This document shows positions 17,456 to 27,252 of a DNA stretch of 58,211 bases, one piece after another. The notes beneath the pieces were generated by a model, which searched no databases, was not told the origin of the DNA, and saw only the letters and a list, made by a program, of their open reading frames with translations. Location: positions 1-58,211 of the forward strand of contig CAJXSH010000010.1 of NCBI GenBank assembly GCA_913061005.1. Reading direction: 5' to 3'. Source of the DNA: an uncultured Ectothiorhodospiraceae bacterium. GTDB lineage: Bacteria; Pseudomonadota; Gammaproteobacteria; Nitrococcales; Nitrococcaceae. The position numbers were made by a program, and so were the translations under genes. The number at the start of each line of letters is the position of its first letter. Position 1 is the stretch's first letter.

Positions 17456-18031
17456 ATGACCCAGGGCGTGGAGTTGACCGCCGATGAGCTGGCGGGGGTG
17501 ATGGATCGGGCGGTGTGTCTGCATGACGCGGCCGCAGTCAACGACGCGCTCGATCGTCTGGCGCGCGATATCACCGGGCAGATGGCAGACCTGCGGCCGT
17601 TGATCCTGGGGGTCATGACCGGCGCCATCGTCCCGTTGGGGCGTTTGCTACCGCGCCTCGACTTCCCGCTTGAGGTCGACTACATCCACGCGACCCGCTA
17701 TCACAAGACCACCACCGGTCGTGATCTGGTCTGGCTGGCCAGGCCGCAGACCCCGCTTCGTGGCCGCCATGTCCTTTTGGTGGACGATATCCTCGATGAA
17801 GGGCATACCTTCCGGGGGTTGCTCGAGCACTGTCGCGAGGAGGGGGCGATGTCGGTGCGCACCGCGGTGCTCGCGGACAAACCCAATGCCGGCCGGGTAC
17901 CGGGCCTGGCAGCGGACTTTGTCGGACTGACAGTACCCGAGCGTTACGTCTTCGGAGTTGGCATGGATTACAAGGGGTATCTGCGCAACGCCGATGCCAT
18001 CTATGCCGCCGATCCGCTCGACGAGGACTAA
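17456..18031 (+). CDS. hpt: Hypoxanthine-guanine phosphoribosyltransferase
   Basis: 191 residues from the ATG at 17456, which has AAGGGGG at good spacing; the ATG at 17435 is less likely. The PRPP-binding loop LLVDDILDEGHTF lies near residues 109-121, with the GAIVPLGRL and DYIHATRY segments before it and the VPERYVFGVGMDYKGYLRN segment after it. It salvages hypoxanthine and guanine. Purine specificity cannot be settled by eye. Follows nagZ after 50 bases; its stop interlocks with convergent csiV (CTAA). Confidence 0.86.
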   Translation: MTQGVELTADELAGVMDRAVCLHDAAAVNDALDRLARDITGQMADLRPLILGVMTGAIVPLGRLLPRLDFPLEVDYIHATRYHKTTTGRDLVWLARPQTPLRGRHVLLVDDILDEGHTFRGLLEHCREEGAMSVRTAVLADKPNAGRVPGLAADFVGLTVPERYVFGVGMDYKGYLRNADAIYAADPLDED

Positions 18032-18648
18032 TCCGCAGGGGCGTCGCCCGGATCGGCTGATTGAGGGCGCTCGTCGACCCGGACGATAACGCCAAGGGCC
18101 GGGTGGTCGAGGTAGTGCGACTCGCCGCTTCGCATGCGACGGCTCTGATCCATGATCCAGTAGGCAGATGGCGCCTGCTGCCATTGCAGCCGGGTTTCGG
18201 CATGGAGAAAGCGCTCGCGGTAGACCCGCAGATCGCCGCGGAGCCCCACGGCGGTCAAGGCCGGGGGCAGGGCGACCGCCTGGGCACGGTCCGCGTCGAG
18301 CCCCGGCTGAATCCAGGCGACATGCCAGAGCACCTCGAAATCCGGCCGGGCATCGATGCGCGCTGCGGTTCGGTTCAACCGCCGCTCGGCGGCCGGTAGG
18401 CGCTCATAACCCAGCCCGTCGGTGCCGGCCGGCCGCAGCGGCCAGGCCATGCGCGGGCGAAAATCGGCGGGCCGATCGCTGGGTGACTCCTCGACCGTGG
18501 TGCCCAGGGGCGGTTGCCGAAACACCACCACTTCCACCGAATACCGGGGTGTGGCACCGGGTTGCCCGTCCGGCTGGGCGTGAGCGACCCCAAGGCCTGC
18601 CCAGACGGCGAGCATCCAGGGGATGATAAGGCGCCGGCATATGGTCAC
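18028..18648 (-). CDS. csiV: CsiV family peptidoglycan-binding protein
   Basis: About 206 residues from a GTG at 18648, ten bases after the mfd stop. The N-terminus is a signal peptide (IIPWMLAVWAGLGVAHA). The mature part opens with YSVEVVVFRQ, the hallmark start of this family, and later has DLRVYRERFLHAETRLQWQ and a basic RRMRSGESHYLDHPALGVIVRV end, all typical of CsiV-type proteins. In Vibrio CsiV binds peptidoglycan and works with the LpoA-PBP1A synthase. Its place directly after mfd is conserved in Gammaproteobacteria, which supports the call. Confidence 0.8.
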   Translation of the reverse strand: MTICRRLIIPWMLAVWAGLGVAHAQPDGQPGATPRYSVEVVVFRQPPLGTTVEESPSDRPADFRPRMAWPLRPAGTDGLGYERLPAAERRLNRTAARIDARPDFEVLWHVAWIQPGLDADRAQAVALPPALTAVGLRGDLRVYRERFLHAETRLQWQQAPSAYWIMDQSRRMRSGESHYLDHPALGVIVRVDERPQSADPGDAPAD

Positions 18649-18658
18649 GGGTAATGTC

Positions 18659-21600
18659 TCAAGCCGCTTCTCGCATCCGCATGGCATCCAGCAGTTGATC
18701 GATTAATGCCAACCGCGCCTCGGCGGTCTCGGTCTCGTAACGAAAGCGCAACCGCTCCTGACCTTCCAGACGATACACCGCCGGCTGCTCCTGGACCATG
18801 CGCACCAGCGCGGCCGGGTCGACTCGTGGCGTCTCCGAGAATTGCACCACCCCTCCGCCGGGGCCGATATCGATGCGCTCGATGCCCATTGCCTCGGCCC
18901 GCTGGCGCAGCCGTGCCACGGCAAAGAGGTTCTGTGCCGGGGTGGGCAGCAGACCGAACCGGTCGACCATCTCCACTTGCAGTTCACGCAGTGCCTCATC
19001 GCCCCGGGCGCCGGCGATGCGCTTGTACATCACAAGGCGGGTATGGACATCCGGCAGGTAGTCCTCGGGCAAAAGCGCCGGGATGTGCAGGTCGATATCC
19101 GTGCTCTGCTCGAGTGGTTGATCAAGGGCCGGCTCTCGCCCCGATTTGAGGGCCTGGACAGCGCGGTCGAGCAACTCGTTGTAGAGGCTGAACCCGACCT
19201 CGTGGATCTGCCCGCTTTGCCCCTCACCCAGCAGCTCACCGGCGCCGCGAATCTCCAGATCGTGGCTTGCCAGGGCAAAGCCAATGCCAAGGTCCTCGAG
19301 TGAAGCGATGGCATCGAGCCGCTTGGCCGCGTCAGCCGTTCGGCTGCGGGGCGGCGGCGCGAGCAGATAGGCGTAGGCGCGGTGGTGCGAGCGACCCACG
19401 CGACCGCGGAGCTGGTGCAGCTGCGCGAGGCCCAGCCGATCGGCGCGATTGATCACGATGGTGTTCGCCGTGGGCACGTCGATGCCGCTTTCGATGATCG
19501 TGGTACACACCAGGATGTTGAAGCGCTGGTGATAGAAATCCAGCATCACCCGCTCGAGTTCACGCTCGGGCATCTGGCCGTGGGCGGTGCGGATCCGTGC
19601 CTCGGGGATGAGCTCGGCCAATGCCTCGGCGGTGCGATCGATGGTCTCGACGTCGTTGTGCAGAAAATAGACCTGACCGCCGCGGTGCAGCTCGCGCAGG
19701 CAGGCCTCACGGATCATGGGATCGTCCCATTCGCTGACAAAGGTCTTGACCGCCAGCCGGCGAGCGGGCGGTGTCGCGATGATGGACAGATCGCGCATGC
19801 CCGCCAGTGACATGTTGAGGGTCCGCGGAATCGGCGTGGCGGTCAGCGTGAGCACATCGACATTGGCGCGCATCTTCTTGAGCGCTTCCTTTTGCCGCAC
19901 CCCGAACCGATGCTCCTCGTCGATGATCATCAGCCCCAGATTGCGAAACTTCACCGAGCGCTGCAGCAGCTTGTGGGTGCCGATGACGATATCCACCTTG
20001 CCGGCTTCAAGATCGGCAATGGTTCTGGCCTGCTCGCTGGCGCTTTCGAAACGCGACAGCTGTTCGATGCGGACCGGCCAATCGGCAAACCGATCCTTGA
20101 AGTTCTGGTAGTGCTGCTGGCAGAGCAACGTGGTGGGCACCAGGACCGCCACCTGGCGGCCGGACTGGATCCCGGCAAAGGCCGCTCGCATGGCGACCTC
20201 GGTTTTGCCGAATCCGACATCGCCACAGACCACCCGGTCCATGGGGCGGGTCTGTTTGAGATCCTGGATGACCGCGTGGATCGCCGCTTCCTGATCGGGG
20301 GTTTCTTCGAACGGAAACTGGCTGGCGAACCGGGCATAGTCGGCCGCCTCGACCTCATGGGGCTGGCCCTGCTGGGCCTCGCGGCGGGCGTAGATGTCGA
20401 GCAGTTCGGCGGCGACATCCCGGGCCTTTTCGGCCGCCCGGCGCCGGGCTTTTTCCCACTGACCGCTGCCGAGCCGGTGCAATGGCGCGGTGTCCTCTTC
20501 GGCGCCGGTGTAGCGGCTGATCAAATGCAGGGATGACACCGGGACGTAGAGCTTGTCGCCGCCGGCGTACTCCAGGGTGAGAAACTCTGTGGCGACCCCA
20601 TCCACATGCAGTGTCTGCAGCCCGCAGTAGCGGCCAATGCCATGGTGTTCGTGGACCACGGGCGCGCCCTCGCGCAGATCGGTGAGGTCGCGGATGATCG
20701 CCTCGGGATCGCGCTCGGCCGATGACTGCCGGCGCCGACGCTGCTCGACACGCTCGACAAAAAGGGCATTCTCCGGGACCAGGGCGAGTGTGTCGTCACC
20801 GAGTCGGAACCCCGTCTCCACCGGGGCGGCGGTGATGGCAAGCGGTGTATCGCCATCGACAAACGCCGCCCAGCCCGAGACTTCCACCGGACGGATACCC
20901 GCGGCCTGCAGGCGCTCGCGAAGGGCCTCGCGGCGGCCGGCGGTCTCGGCGGTGATCAACACCCGGCCGGTAAATCCATCGAGCATGGCCGCCAACGGGG
21001 CGAGTCCCTCGCTGCCGGGATCGTCAACCGCCAGCGGTGGTAGCGGTTTGACCGGGAATTCGCGGTCGCGGTTGCGCGCCGCCAGCTGACGCGGATCGGC
21101 GGCAATGGTGACAGCCGGCAGCGTGTTCAGGTGCTGGCGTAGTCCATCCGGGTCGAGATAAAGCTCATCGGGCCGGAGGATCGGGCGCTCCCGGTCGTGC
21201 CGGCGTTGCTCGTAGCGGCTCTGGATCTGCTCCCACTCCCGCTCGAGGGCCGGGTCGCTCTGCTCTAGCCGCACGACCAGACAATCCGGTGCCAGGTAGT
21301 CGAACAGCGTGGCCGTGTGCTCGAAGAACAATGGCAAGTAGGCCTCGATGCCATTGGGGATCTGGCCGTCGCTGATGCCGCGGTATATGGCGCTGGCGGT
21401 CGGATCCCCCTCGAAGCGGGCGCGGTACTGCTGCCGAAAACGGGCAATCCCGGTCTCATCAGTGGGAAATTCATGGGCGGGTAGCAATTCCACTGCTTCG
21501 AGTCGGTCGATGCCTCGCTGCGTCTCCGGATCGAAGGTACGGATGCTGTCGATTTCCTCATCAAACAGATCGAGCCGGTAAGGCACGGCCGAGCCCATCG

Positions 21601-22114
21601 GGAAAAGATCCAGAATGCCGCCTCGCACGGCGAATTCGCCATGCTCCAGGACCTGAGAGACACAGCGGTAGCCGGCCGATTCGAGTTGTCGCTGCATCGC
21701 CTGGCGGTCCAGTGCTTCGCCCTGGGCGAGGCGGATCACCGAGCCGGCCAGAAACGATGGCGGGGCGATGCGTTGCATGAGTGTCGCCACCGGCACAATG
21801 AGCACGCCGGTCGGCTGCTCACGGAGCCGGTGGAGGGCACGCAGACGCTCCGAGATGATCGTCTGGTGCGGCGAGAAGACGTCGTAGGGCAGGACTTCCC
21901 AGTCGGGCAACACATCCACCGGCGATGCACCAAAAAACTGCAACGAGCGGCGGAGCTGCTCGGCCTCGACGGTGCCGGGGGTGACGATCAGCATCGGGCC
22001 GTCATGCTGCTGGCTGGCCTGGCTGATCATCAGCGCGGCGCTGTCGCCATGCAGCCCAAGCCAGTCCTGTCGTTCACCGGGTCGTTGCGGCAGTTCGGGG
22101 CGTGGAAAACTCAT
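18659..22114 (-). CDS. mfd: Transcription-repair coupling factor Mfd
   Basis: 1151 residues from the ATG at 22114 (E. coli 1148). Order: UvrB-like N-terminal module, CarD-like RNA polymerase interaction domain (VVHEHHGIGRYCGL region), RecG-like translocase with Walker A GFGKTE (Lys637) and DEEH box (IIDEEHRFGV), motif HQLRGRVGRS, and the C-terminal TRCF domain. It removes stalled RNA polymerase and recruits UvrA for strand-specific repair. Transcribed before csiV and divergent from sfsA. A longer upstream frame exists but its first 38 residues look unlike the family. Confidence 0.96.
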   Translation of the reverse strand: MSFPRPELPQRPGERQDWLGLHGDSAALMISQASQQHDGPMLIVTPGTVEAEQLRRSLQFFGASPVDVLPDWEVLPYDVFSPHQTIISERLRALHRLREQPTGVLIVPVATLMQRIAPPSFLAGSVIRLAQGEALDRQAMQRQLESAGYRCVSQVLEHGEFAVRGGILDLFPMGSAVPYRLDLFDEEIDSIRTFDPETQRGIDRLEAVELLPAHEFPTDETGIARFRQQYRARFEGDPTASAIYRGISDGQIPNGIEAYLPLFFEHTATLFDYLAPDCLVVRLEQSDPALEREWEQIQSRYEQRRHDRERPILRPDELYLDPDGLRQHLNTLPAVTIAADPRQLAARNRDREFPVKPLPPLAVDDPGSEGLAPLAAMLDGFTGRVLITAETAGRREALRERLQAAGIRPVEVSGWAAFVDGDTPLAITAAPVETGFRLGDDTLALVPENALFVERVEQRRRRQSSAERDPEAIIRDLTDLREGAPVVHEHHGIGRYCGLQTLHVDGVATEFLTLEYAGGDKLYVPVSSLHLISRYTGAEEDTAPLHRLGSGQWEKARRRAAEKARDVAAELLDIYARREAQQGQPHEVEAADYARFASQFPFEETPDQEAAIHAVIQDLKQTRPMDRVVCGDVGFGKTEVAMRAAFAGIQSGRQVAVLVPTTLLCQQHYQNFKDRFADWPVRIEQLSRFESASEQARTIADLEAGKVDIVIGTHKLLQRSVKFRNLGLMIIDEEHRFGVRQKEALKKMRANVDVLTLTATPIPRTLNMSLAGMRDLSIIATPPARRLAVKTFVSEWDDPMIREACLRELHRGGQVYFLHNDVETIDRTAEALAELIPEARIRTAHGQMPERELERVMLDFYHQRFNILVCTTIIESGIDVPTANTIVINRADRLGLAQLHQLRGRVGRSHHRAYAYLLAPPPRSRTADAAKRLDAIASLEDLGIGFALASHDLEIRGAGELLGEGQSGQIHEVGFSLYNELLDRAVQALKSGREPALDQPLEQSTDIDLHIPALLPEDYLPDVHTRLVMYKRIAGARGDEALRELQVEMVDRFGLLPTPAQNLFAVARLRQRAEAMGIERIDIGPGGGVVQFSETPRVDPAALVRMVQEQPAVYRLEGQERLRFRYETETAEARLALIDQLLDAMRMREAA

Positions 22115-22226
22115 CTTCGGGCAGTGCCTGCGTATCGCGTTGGTCGAAGGGGCAGGAGAGTCTACCCAATGCACCACCCCGGGGAAACGGGATGAAGGCC
22201 CGCCGCCGCCGGGGTAGACTGCGCGC

Positions 22227-22928
22227 ATGCACTACGACGTCGCGCTCCAGCCGGGTGTTCTCGAGCGCCGCTACAAGCGGTTTCTCGCCGATGTGGCCCT
22301 CGATGATGGCCAACGCATCACCGCCCACTGTCCCAACACCGGCTCGATGCTCGGCTGTGCCGAGCCGGGGCAACGGGTGTGGTTGTCGCGCAGCGACAAC
22401 CCGCGTCGTAAATACGCCCATACCTGGGAGCAGGTCGCGATGGCTTCGGGCGTGCGGGTGGGCATCCATACCGGCCGGACCAATGCCCTGGTCTTTGAGG
22501 CGATCGCCGCCGGCGAGCTGATCCCCGAGGCCGATGGCAGTGACGGCATCCAGGCCGAGGTCAATGTCCCGAATGCCCCGATGCGGGCGGATTTCTGGCT
22601 GCCTGCCAGTGGGGCTTATGTCGAGGTCAAAAACGTCACCGCGGCGGTCAGCGATGGCGTCGCGGTGTTCCCGGATGCGCCCAGCGAACGAGGTGTGAGG
22701 CATCTCGATGTCCTCGAGCAGCTGGTGCGATCGGGGACGCCGGGGGTGCTGGTGTTCTGCGCCCAGCGCGCGGATGTCGAAGCCATCCGCCCCGCGGATG
22801 ATATCGACCCGACTTATGGGCGCACCCTGCGCCGGGTCATGGACGCTGGCGTCGAGGTCATCGGCCTGGGCGCCCGGGTCCACGAACGCGGCATCGAAGT
22901 GGACCGCCGTGTGCCGGTGGTGACGTGA
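22227..22928 (+). CDS. sfsA: SfsA DNA/RNA nuclease family protein
   Basis: 233 residues. Conserved blocks: LERRYKRFLADV at the N-terminus (OB-fold DNA-binding part), HCPNTGSMLGC, RKYAHTWEQV, ALVFEAI, then the endonuclease-like core with MRADFWL, YVEVKNVT, FPDAPSERGVRHL and the PADDIDPTYGRTLRR end. SfsA was named for maltose gene stimulation; the fold suggests a nuclease. It overlaps lolC by four bases (GTGA). Confidence 0.9.
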   Translation: MHYDVALQPGVLERRYKRFLADVALDDGQRITAHCPNTGSMLGCAEPGQRVWLSRSDNPRRKYAHTWEQVAMASGVRVGIHTGRTNALVFEAIAAGELIPEADGSDGIQAEVNVPNAPMRADFWLPASGAYVEVKNVTAAVSDGVAVFPDAPSERGVRHLDVLEQLVRSGTPGVLVFCAQRADVEAIRPADDIDPTYGRTLRRVMDAGVEVIGLGARVHERGIEVDRRVPVVT

Positions 22929-24172
22929 TCCGGCCGCTGCCGCTTTTCATCGGCCTGCGCTATACCCGCGCCCGGCGGCGCAACGGGTTTGTATCGTTCA
23001 TCTCGGCGAGTTCCATGCTCGGCATCGCCATTGGCGTGATGGCGTTGATTACCGTGTTGTCGGTCATGAATGGTTTCGAAAAGGAGCTGCGCGAGCGCAT
23101 CCTTGGGATGGTCGCGCATGGCACGGTGCAGGGGGCCGAGGCGGGGCTCGAGGACTGGCAGGCGTTGCTGCCCGCCCTCGATGACCGGGATGACGTCGCC
23201 GCAGCGGCGCCTTTTATCAACGGCGAGGTCATGCTCACCCGCGGTGGTGCGGTCACCGGTGCACTGGTGCGGGGCGTCGACCCGCAGCGCGAGGCGCGGG
23301 TCTCGCGCGTTGCCGCCAACCTGATCAGCGGCGCCATGGACAACCTTGCCGATGGCGGATATGGCGTTGTGCTTGGCAGCCGACTGGCCGCCGAACTGGG
23401 CGTCGCCACCGGGGATACGGTCAATCTGATCACCCCGCAGGTGCGCGCCTCGGCGGTGGGCATACTGCCGCGGCTGCGGCGCTTTGAGGTGGTCGGGGTT
23501 TTCGACGTCGATATGGCGCAGTACGACGGATCGCTTGCCTTGATCCATCTGGCCGACGCGCAGCGCTTGTTCCGTATGGATGAGGCGGTCACCGGTATTC
23601 GGCTGGCCTTTGACGATCTGATGCAGGCACCCGGGCGGGTGCGTGAAATCGCTCGTGCACTGCCAGGCCGCTACCGGGTGAGCGACTGGACCATGCAGCA
23701 TCAGAACTTCTTTCGGGCGGTGGCCATGGAGAAAACGGTGATGTTCATCATCCTGATGCTCATCGTGGGTGTGGCGGCCTTTAACATTGTCTCCACGCTG
23801 GTCATGGCGGTGCAGGACAAGCAATCGGATATCGCCATTCTGCGGACCCTGGGCGCGCGGCCGGCCACCGTCATGGCAGTGTTCATCATCCAGGGCAGCC
23901 TCCTGGGGGTTGTGGGGACATTGCTCGGCACCGGTGCGGGGGTTGCGCTCTCGCTCAATGTCGAGAGCATCGTCCCGGCCATCGAGCGGTTGTTCGACAC
24001 CCAGTTCATCTCGGGCGAGGTCTATTTCATCAGCCAGCTCCCGTCGGATCTGCGCGGCAGCGATGTGATCCGCATCGTGGTGGCGGCCATTGCCTTGAGT
24101 CTGTTGGCCACGATCTATCCGGCCTGGAAAGCAGCGCGGGTCGCACCGGCGGAGGCCCTGCGTCATGAATGA
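22925..24172 (+). CDS. lolC: Lipoprotein-releasing ABC transporter permease LolC/E
   Basis: 415 residues, inner-membrane permease with the MacB-type layout: one TM near residues 17-45 ([21 protein letters not shown] is the family signature), a large periplasmic domain, and three C-terminal TM segments starting near residues 270, 315 and 375. With LolD it extracts outer-membrane-bound lipoproteins, such as the Lpp encoded at 2.3 kb, from the inner membrane. Only one permease gene is present, suggesting a homodimeric LolF-like arrangement or a second gene elsewhere. GTG start overlaps sfsA. Confidence 0.92.
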   Translation: MIRPLPLFIGLRYTRARRRNGFVSFISASSMLGIAIGVMALITVLSVMNGFEKELRERILGMVAHGTVQGAEAGLEDWQALLPALDDRDDVAAAAPFINGEVMLTRGGAVTGALVRGVDPQREARVSRVAANLISGAMDNLADGGYGVVLGSRLAAELGVATGDTVNLITPQVRASAVGILPRLRRFEVVGVFDVDMAQYDGSLALIHLADAQRLFRMDEAVTGIRLAFDDLMQAPGRVREIARALPGRYRVSDWTMQHQNFFRAVAMEKTVMFIILMLIVGVAAFNIVSTLVMAVQDKQSDIAILRTLGARPATVMAVFIIQGSLLGVVGTLLGTGAGVALSLNVESIVPAIERLFDTQFISGEVYFISQLPSDLRGSDVIRIVVAAIALSLLATIYPAWKAARVAPAEALRHE

Positions 24173-24851
24173 GCGCCCGGCAGTGCTGCAGTGTGAGTCG
24201 GTGAGCAAGGCCTTCCACGAGGGAGGGCTGGCGGTGGATGTGCTCCAGGGCGTTGACCTGCAGGTGCGCGCCGGCGAGCAGATCGCCATCCTGGGGCGCT
24301 CGGGCAGCGGCAAAAGCACATTGATGCATCTGCTCGGTGGGCTCGAGGATCCCGACACGGGCGACGTCCGGGTGGACGGCCAGTCGCTTGCCGGGCTGGG
24401 GCCGGCCGCGCGTGGGCGATTGCGCAATCGATCGCTGGGGTTTGTCTATCAATTCCATCACCTGCTCGGCGAGTTCACCGCGCTCGAGAACATCGCCATG
24501 CCATTGCTCATTGCCGGGACGGCGCCGGCGGCGGCACGCCAGCAGGCCATGGCCATGCTCGAGGCGGTTGGTCTGCAACGCCGGGCTGCGCACAAACCCG
24601 GCGAGCTCTCGGGTGGTGAGCGCCAACGGGTCGCGATCGCCCGGGCGCTGGTCACCCGACCGGCTTGTCTTTTGGCCGACGAGCCGACCGGCAACCTCGA
24701 CAATCAGACCGCCGAGTCGGTGATGGCGCTTTTCCAGTCATTGAATCGCGACAACGGCACCAGCGTGGTGCTTGTCACCCACGATCTGGATATCGCCGGA
24801 CGGATGGACCGTCGTTACAACCTCGCCGACGGAAGGCTCCAGCCGCTCTAG
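24165..24851 (+). CDS. lolD: Lipoprotein-releasing ABC transporter ATPase LolD
   Basis: 228 residues. Walker [10 protein letters not shown] near residue 45, signature [10 protein letters not shown], Walker [12 protein letters not shown] and switch histidine in LVTHD are all intact. The [13 protein letters not shown]-loop sequence is characteristic of LolD. It powers lipoprotein release by the LolC/E permease, whose gene it overlaps by eight bases. Confidence 0.94.
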   Translation: MNERPAVLQCESVSKAFHEGGLAVDVLQGVDLQVRAGEQIAILGRSGSGKSTLMHLLGGLEDPDTGDVRVDGQSLAGLGPAARGRLRNRSLGFVYQFHHLLGEFTALENIAMPLLIAGTAPAAARQQAMAMLEAVGLQRRAAHKPGELSGGERQRVAIARALVTRPACLLADEPTGNLDNQTAESVMALFQSLNRDNGTSVVLVTHDLDIAGRMDRRYNLADGRLQPL

Positions 24852-24873
24852 CGGGTGCTGCTAGGTTGCCGCC

Positions 24874-27252
24874 ATGGCGGCGATGACAACCCGTTGGTGG
24901 GTAGCGACCAATTCGACGCAACCGCTCGGGCCGGCCCTCGCCGGGATGGCGACTGCCGTGCTGATCCCGGTGGTCCATGCGGGCTGGTTGCTGCCGACCA
25001 TTGCCGGGTTGCCGCTGCTGGCAACCTCGGCGCGCAGGCTCGGGGCCTTCGCCCTCGGGGTTTGGGTGGCGCTGGTGCTGCAGGGTCAGGCCATCGATCA
25101 TCGCCCCGAGGTTTCACCCCGAGCGGTCTGGACGGTCACCGCCCGGGTGGTCTCACTGCCCGAGACCGGCGATGGGATGCAGCGGGTGATCGTCGCGCCC
25201 GTCGCCATTGATGGCTGGCAGCAACGCCTGCCGCGCCGGATACGCGTCTCCCACTACGATGAACAGCCTCAGCTTGCCGCCGGCGAGGTCTGGCGGCTGC
25301 CGCTGCGGCTGCGTCGGCCTCGGGGCTTTTCCAACCCGACCGGCTTTGACTATGAGCACTGGTTGGCCGGCCAGCGGGTCGATGCCCTGGGGGTGGTCGC
25401 GGATGGCCGCCGGTGTCAGCGTTTGCGCGCCGCCGGCGGTTTGCCGGCCTGGCGCGCAGCGCTTGTCGCACGGCTCGATGCGGTGCTTGATGGCGCCGGC
25501 CAGGGCGGGGCATTGATCAAGGGGCTTGTGGCCGGCGACCGGCGAGATTTCAGTGACCGGACCTGGGCGGTGTTACGTGCCTCGGGGACCAGCCATCTGG
25601 TCGCCATATCGGGGCTGCACATCGGCCTGCTTGCCACCCTGGGATATGCCCTTGGCCGGGGCATTGCAGGCCTTGCCCCCACGCGGGTCGACCGACGGGC
25701 AGCCGCACTGGTCATGGCCATGGCCGCGGCGGCCGGCTATGCCGCATTATCGGGTTTTGCGCTTCCCACCCAGCGGGCGCTGATGATGGTTGTGCTGGCC
25801 GGCGGGGTGGCGCTACTCGGCATTCGACTGCGTGCCGCAAGCCTTCTGGCACTGGTGGCCGCCGTGGTGGTGGCACTCGACCCGGCGGTGCTGCTCGGCG
25901 CCGGCTTCTGGCTGTCGTTTGGTGCCGTTGTGCTGATCAGCGCCGCAGTCAGGGGATACCAGCGCGGGGTGGTCGCGGCGGTACGCCTGCAGTGGGTCCT
26001 GACCCTGGGGTTGATGCCGTTGACCGGGGTCTTTTTCGGGCACTGGTCGCCGGCGGGGTGGGTGGTCAACCTACTGGTCCTGCCGGTGTTTACACTGGTG
26101 CTGGTGCCGCTGATCCTCGCGGCAACCGCGCTGTTGCCCGTCATGCCATCGCTATCGACGCCGGTGTTGCAACAACTCGCCGGGATACTCGGGGCCACGA
26201 TCGAGGGCGGTGCCTGGCTGCAGGCCCATGGCATGAATGTATTGCCGCTTGCATCCCCCGGTTTGATCGGTGGTGTCGCGGCGATCGTTGCCATCCTTCT
26301 GCTCGTCGCGCCGGCCGGGACCCCTGGGCGCGGCCTGGCCTTTGCGCTTTTGGCGATGCTTGTCATCGCACAGCCCGAGCCACCATCGCGCGGGGCGCTG
26401 CGGGTGACCTGGCTTGAAGTGGGGCAGGGCAATGCGGCGGTGATCGAGACGCGCAGTCGCGTCACGGTGGTGGATACCGGGCCGGCGTGGGGGCCGGGCG
26501 CTGCGGCGGCCGACTTCACCCTGGTGCCTTTTCTCGAATCGAAGGGCATCGAGCGGATCGATCATCTGATCGTCACCCATGGCGATCGGGACCACCGCGG
26601 GGGCGTGAGGGCCCTGCAGGGGCGTTTTGACATCGATCGGGTCGAGGCGGGTGATCCGCTTGGCGATCTGCCCGGCGCGCGGCGCTGTCGGGCCGGCCGC
26701 CAATGGCGGCAGGATGGCGTGTCGTATCGCTATCTCTGGCCGCCGGCCGGGTTCTCTTTGTCGGGTAACAAAGCCTCCTGTGTGCTGCTGGTCGAGGCGG
26801 CGGGGCGACGACTGCTCTTTGTCGGCGATATTGATCGCACCATCGAACTGGAGTTGCTCGATGAAGGGATTGGCCCGGTTGATGTGATCGAAGCGGCCCA
26901 CCACGGCAGTCGCACCAGCACATCCGCCGCCTGGATCGATGCCCTGCAGCCGGATCATGCGATCATCTCGGCGGGTTTTCGCAACAGCCACGGCATGCCT
27001 CACCCGGCTGTGCTCAAGCGGCTTGGGTGCGAGAACGTGCAATGGCATGACATCGGTCGGGTGGGTGCGGTCACGGTGGGCGTTGACCCATCGGGTCAGT
27101 TGCAGCTCTCGCGGCATCGGGTCGCCGAACGGCGTATCCTCAACGCCCGCCCCGGACGGCCTCGGTTTCGGGAGAACACGCCGATCCCGTATTATCGCGG
27201 CATCGCAGAGATTTCGCCCACGGAGGCATATCAGGCGCTGTGCAGCAACTAA
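24874..27252 (+). CDS. comEC: ComEC/Rec2 DNA internalization channel
   Basis: 792 residues. The N-terminal third has two or three TM segments and a DUF4131-type soluble domain; the Competence core contains GTSHLVAISGLHIGL near residue 245 with about seven TM helices; the C-terminal part is a metallo-beta-lactamase domain with THGDRDHRGG and EAAHHGSRTS metal ligands. It conducts single-stranded DNA into the cell during transformation. The start may be the ATG at 24874 or 24883. The lolD-comEC-msbA order is common in Gammaproteobacteria. No pilus gene is in this window. Confidence 0.92.
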   Translation: MAAMTTRWWVATNSTQPLGPALAGMATAVLIPVVHAGWLLPTIAGLPLLATSARRLGAFALGVWVALVLQGQAIDHRPEVSPRAVWTVTARVVSLPETGDGMQRVIVAPVAIDGWQQRLPRRIRVSHYDEQPQLAAGEVWRLPLRLRRPRGFSNPTGFDYEHWLAGQRVDALGVVADGRRCQRLRAAGGLPAWRAALVARLDAVLDGAGQGGALIKGLVAGDRRDFSDRTWAVLRASGTSHLVAISGLHIGLLATLGYALGRGIAGLAPTRVDRRAAALVMAMAAAAGYAALSGFALPTQRALMMVVLAGGVALLGIRLRAASLLALVAAVVVALDPAVLLGAGFWLSFGAVVLISAAVRGYQRGVVAAVRLQWVLTLGLMPLTGVFFGHWSPAGWVVNLLVLPVFTLVLVPLILAATALLPVMPSLSTPVLQQLAGILGATIEGGAWLQAHGMNVLPLASPGLIGGVAAIVAILLLVAPAGTPGRGLAFALLAMLVIAQPEPPSRGALRVTWLEVGQGNAAVIETRSRVTVVDTGPAWGPGAAAADFTLVPFLESKGIERIDHLIVTHGDRDHRGGVRALQGRFDIDRVEAGDPLGDLPGARRCRAGRQWRQDGVSYRYLWPPAGFSLSGNKASCVLLVEAAGRRLLFVGDIDRTIELELLDEGIGPVDVIEAAHHGSRTSTSAAWIDALQPDHAIISAGFRNSHGMPHPAVLKRLGCENVQWHDIGRVGAVTVGVDPSGQLQLSRHRVAERRILNARPGRPRFRENTPIPYYRGIAEISPTEAYQALCSN

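Noticed and set aside
22215-22220. TAGACT box seven bases before sfsA as a leaderless promoter
   Set aside because: Only four of six bases match and no -35 element lies at the right distance; the similar TAGGTT before comEC fails for the same reason.
22814-24427. 537-codon minus-strand frame opposite lolC
   Set aside because: Lies antisense to lolC and the start of lolD, which have clear family signatures; composition is Arg/His/Pro-rich with no domain.
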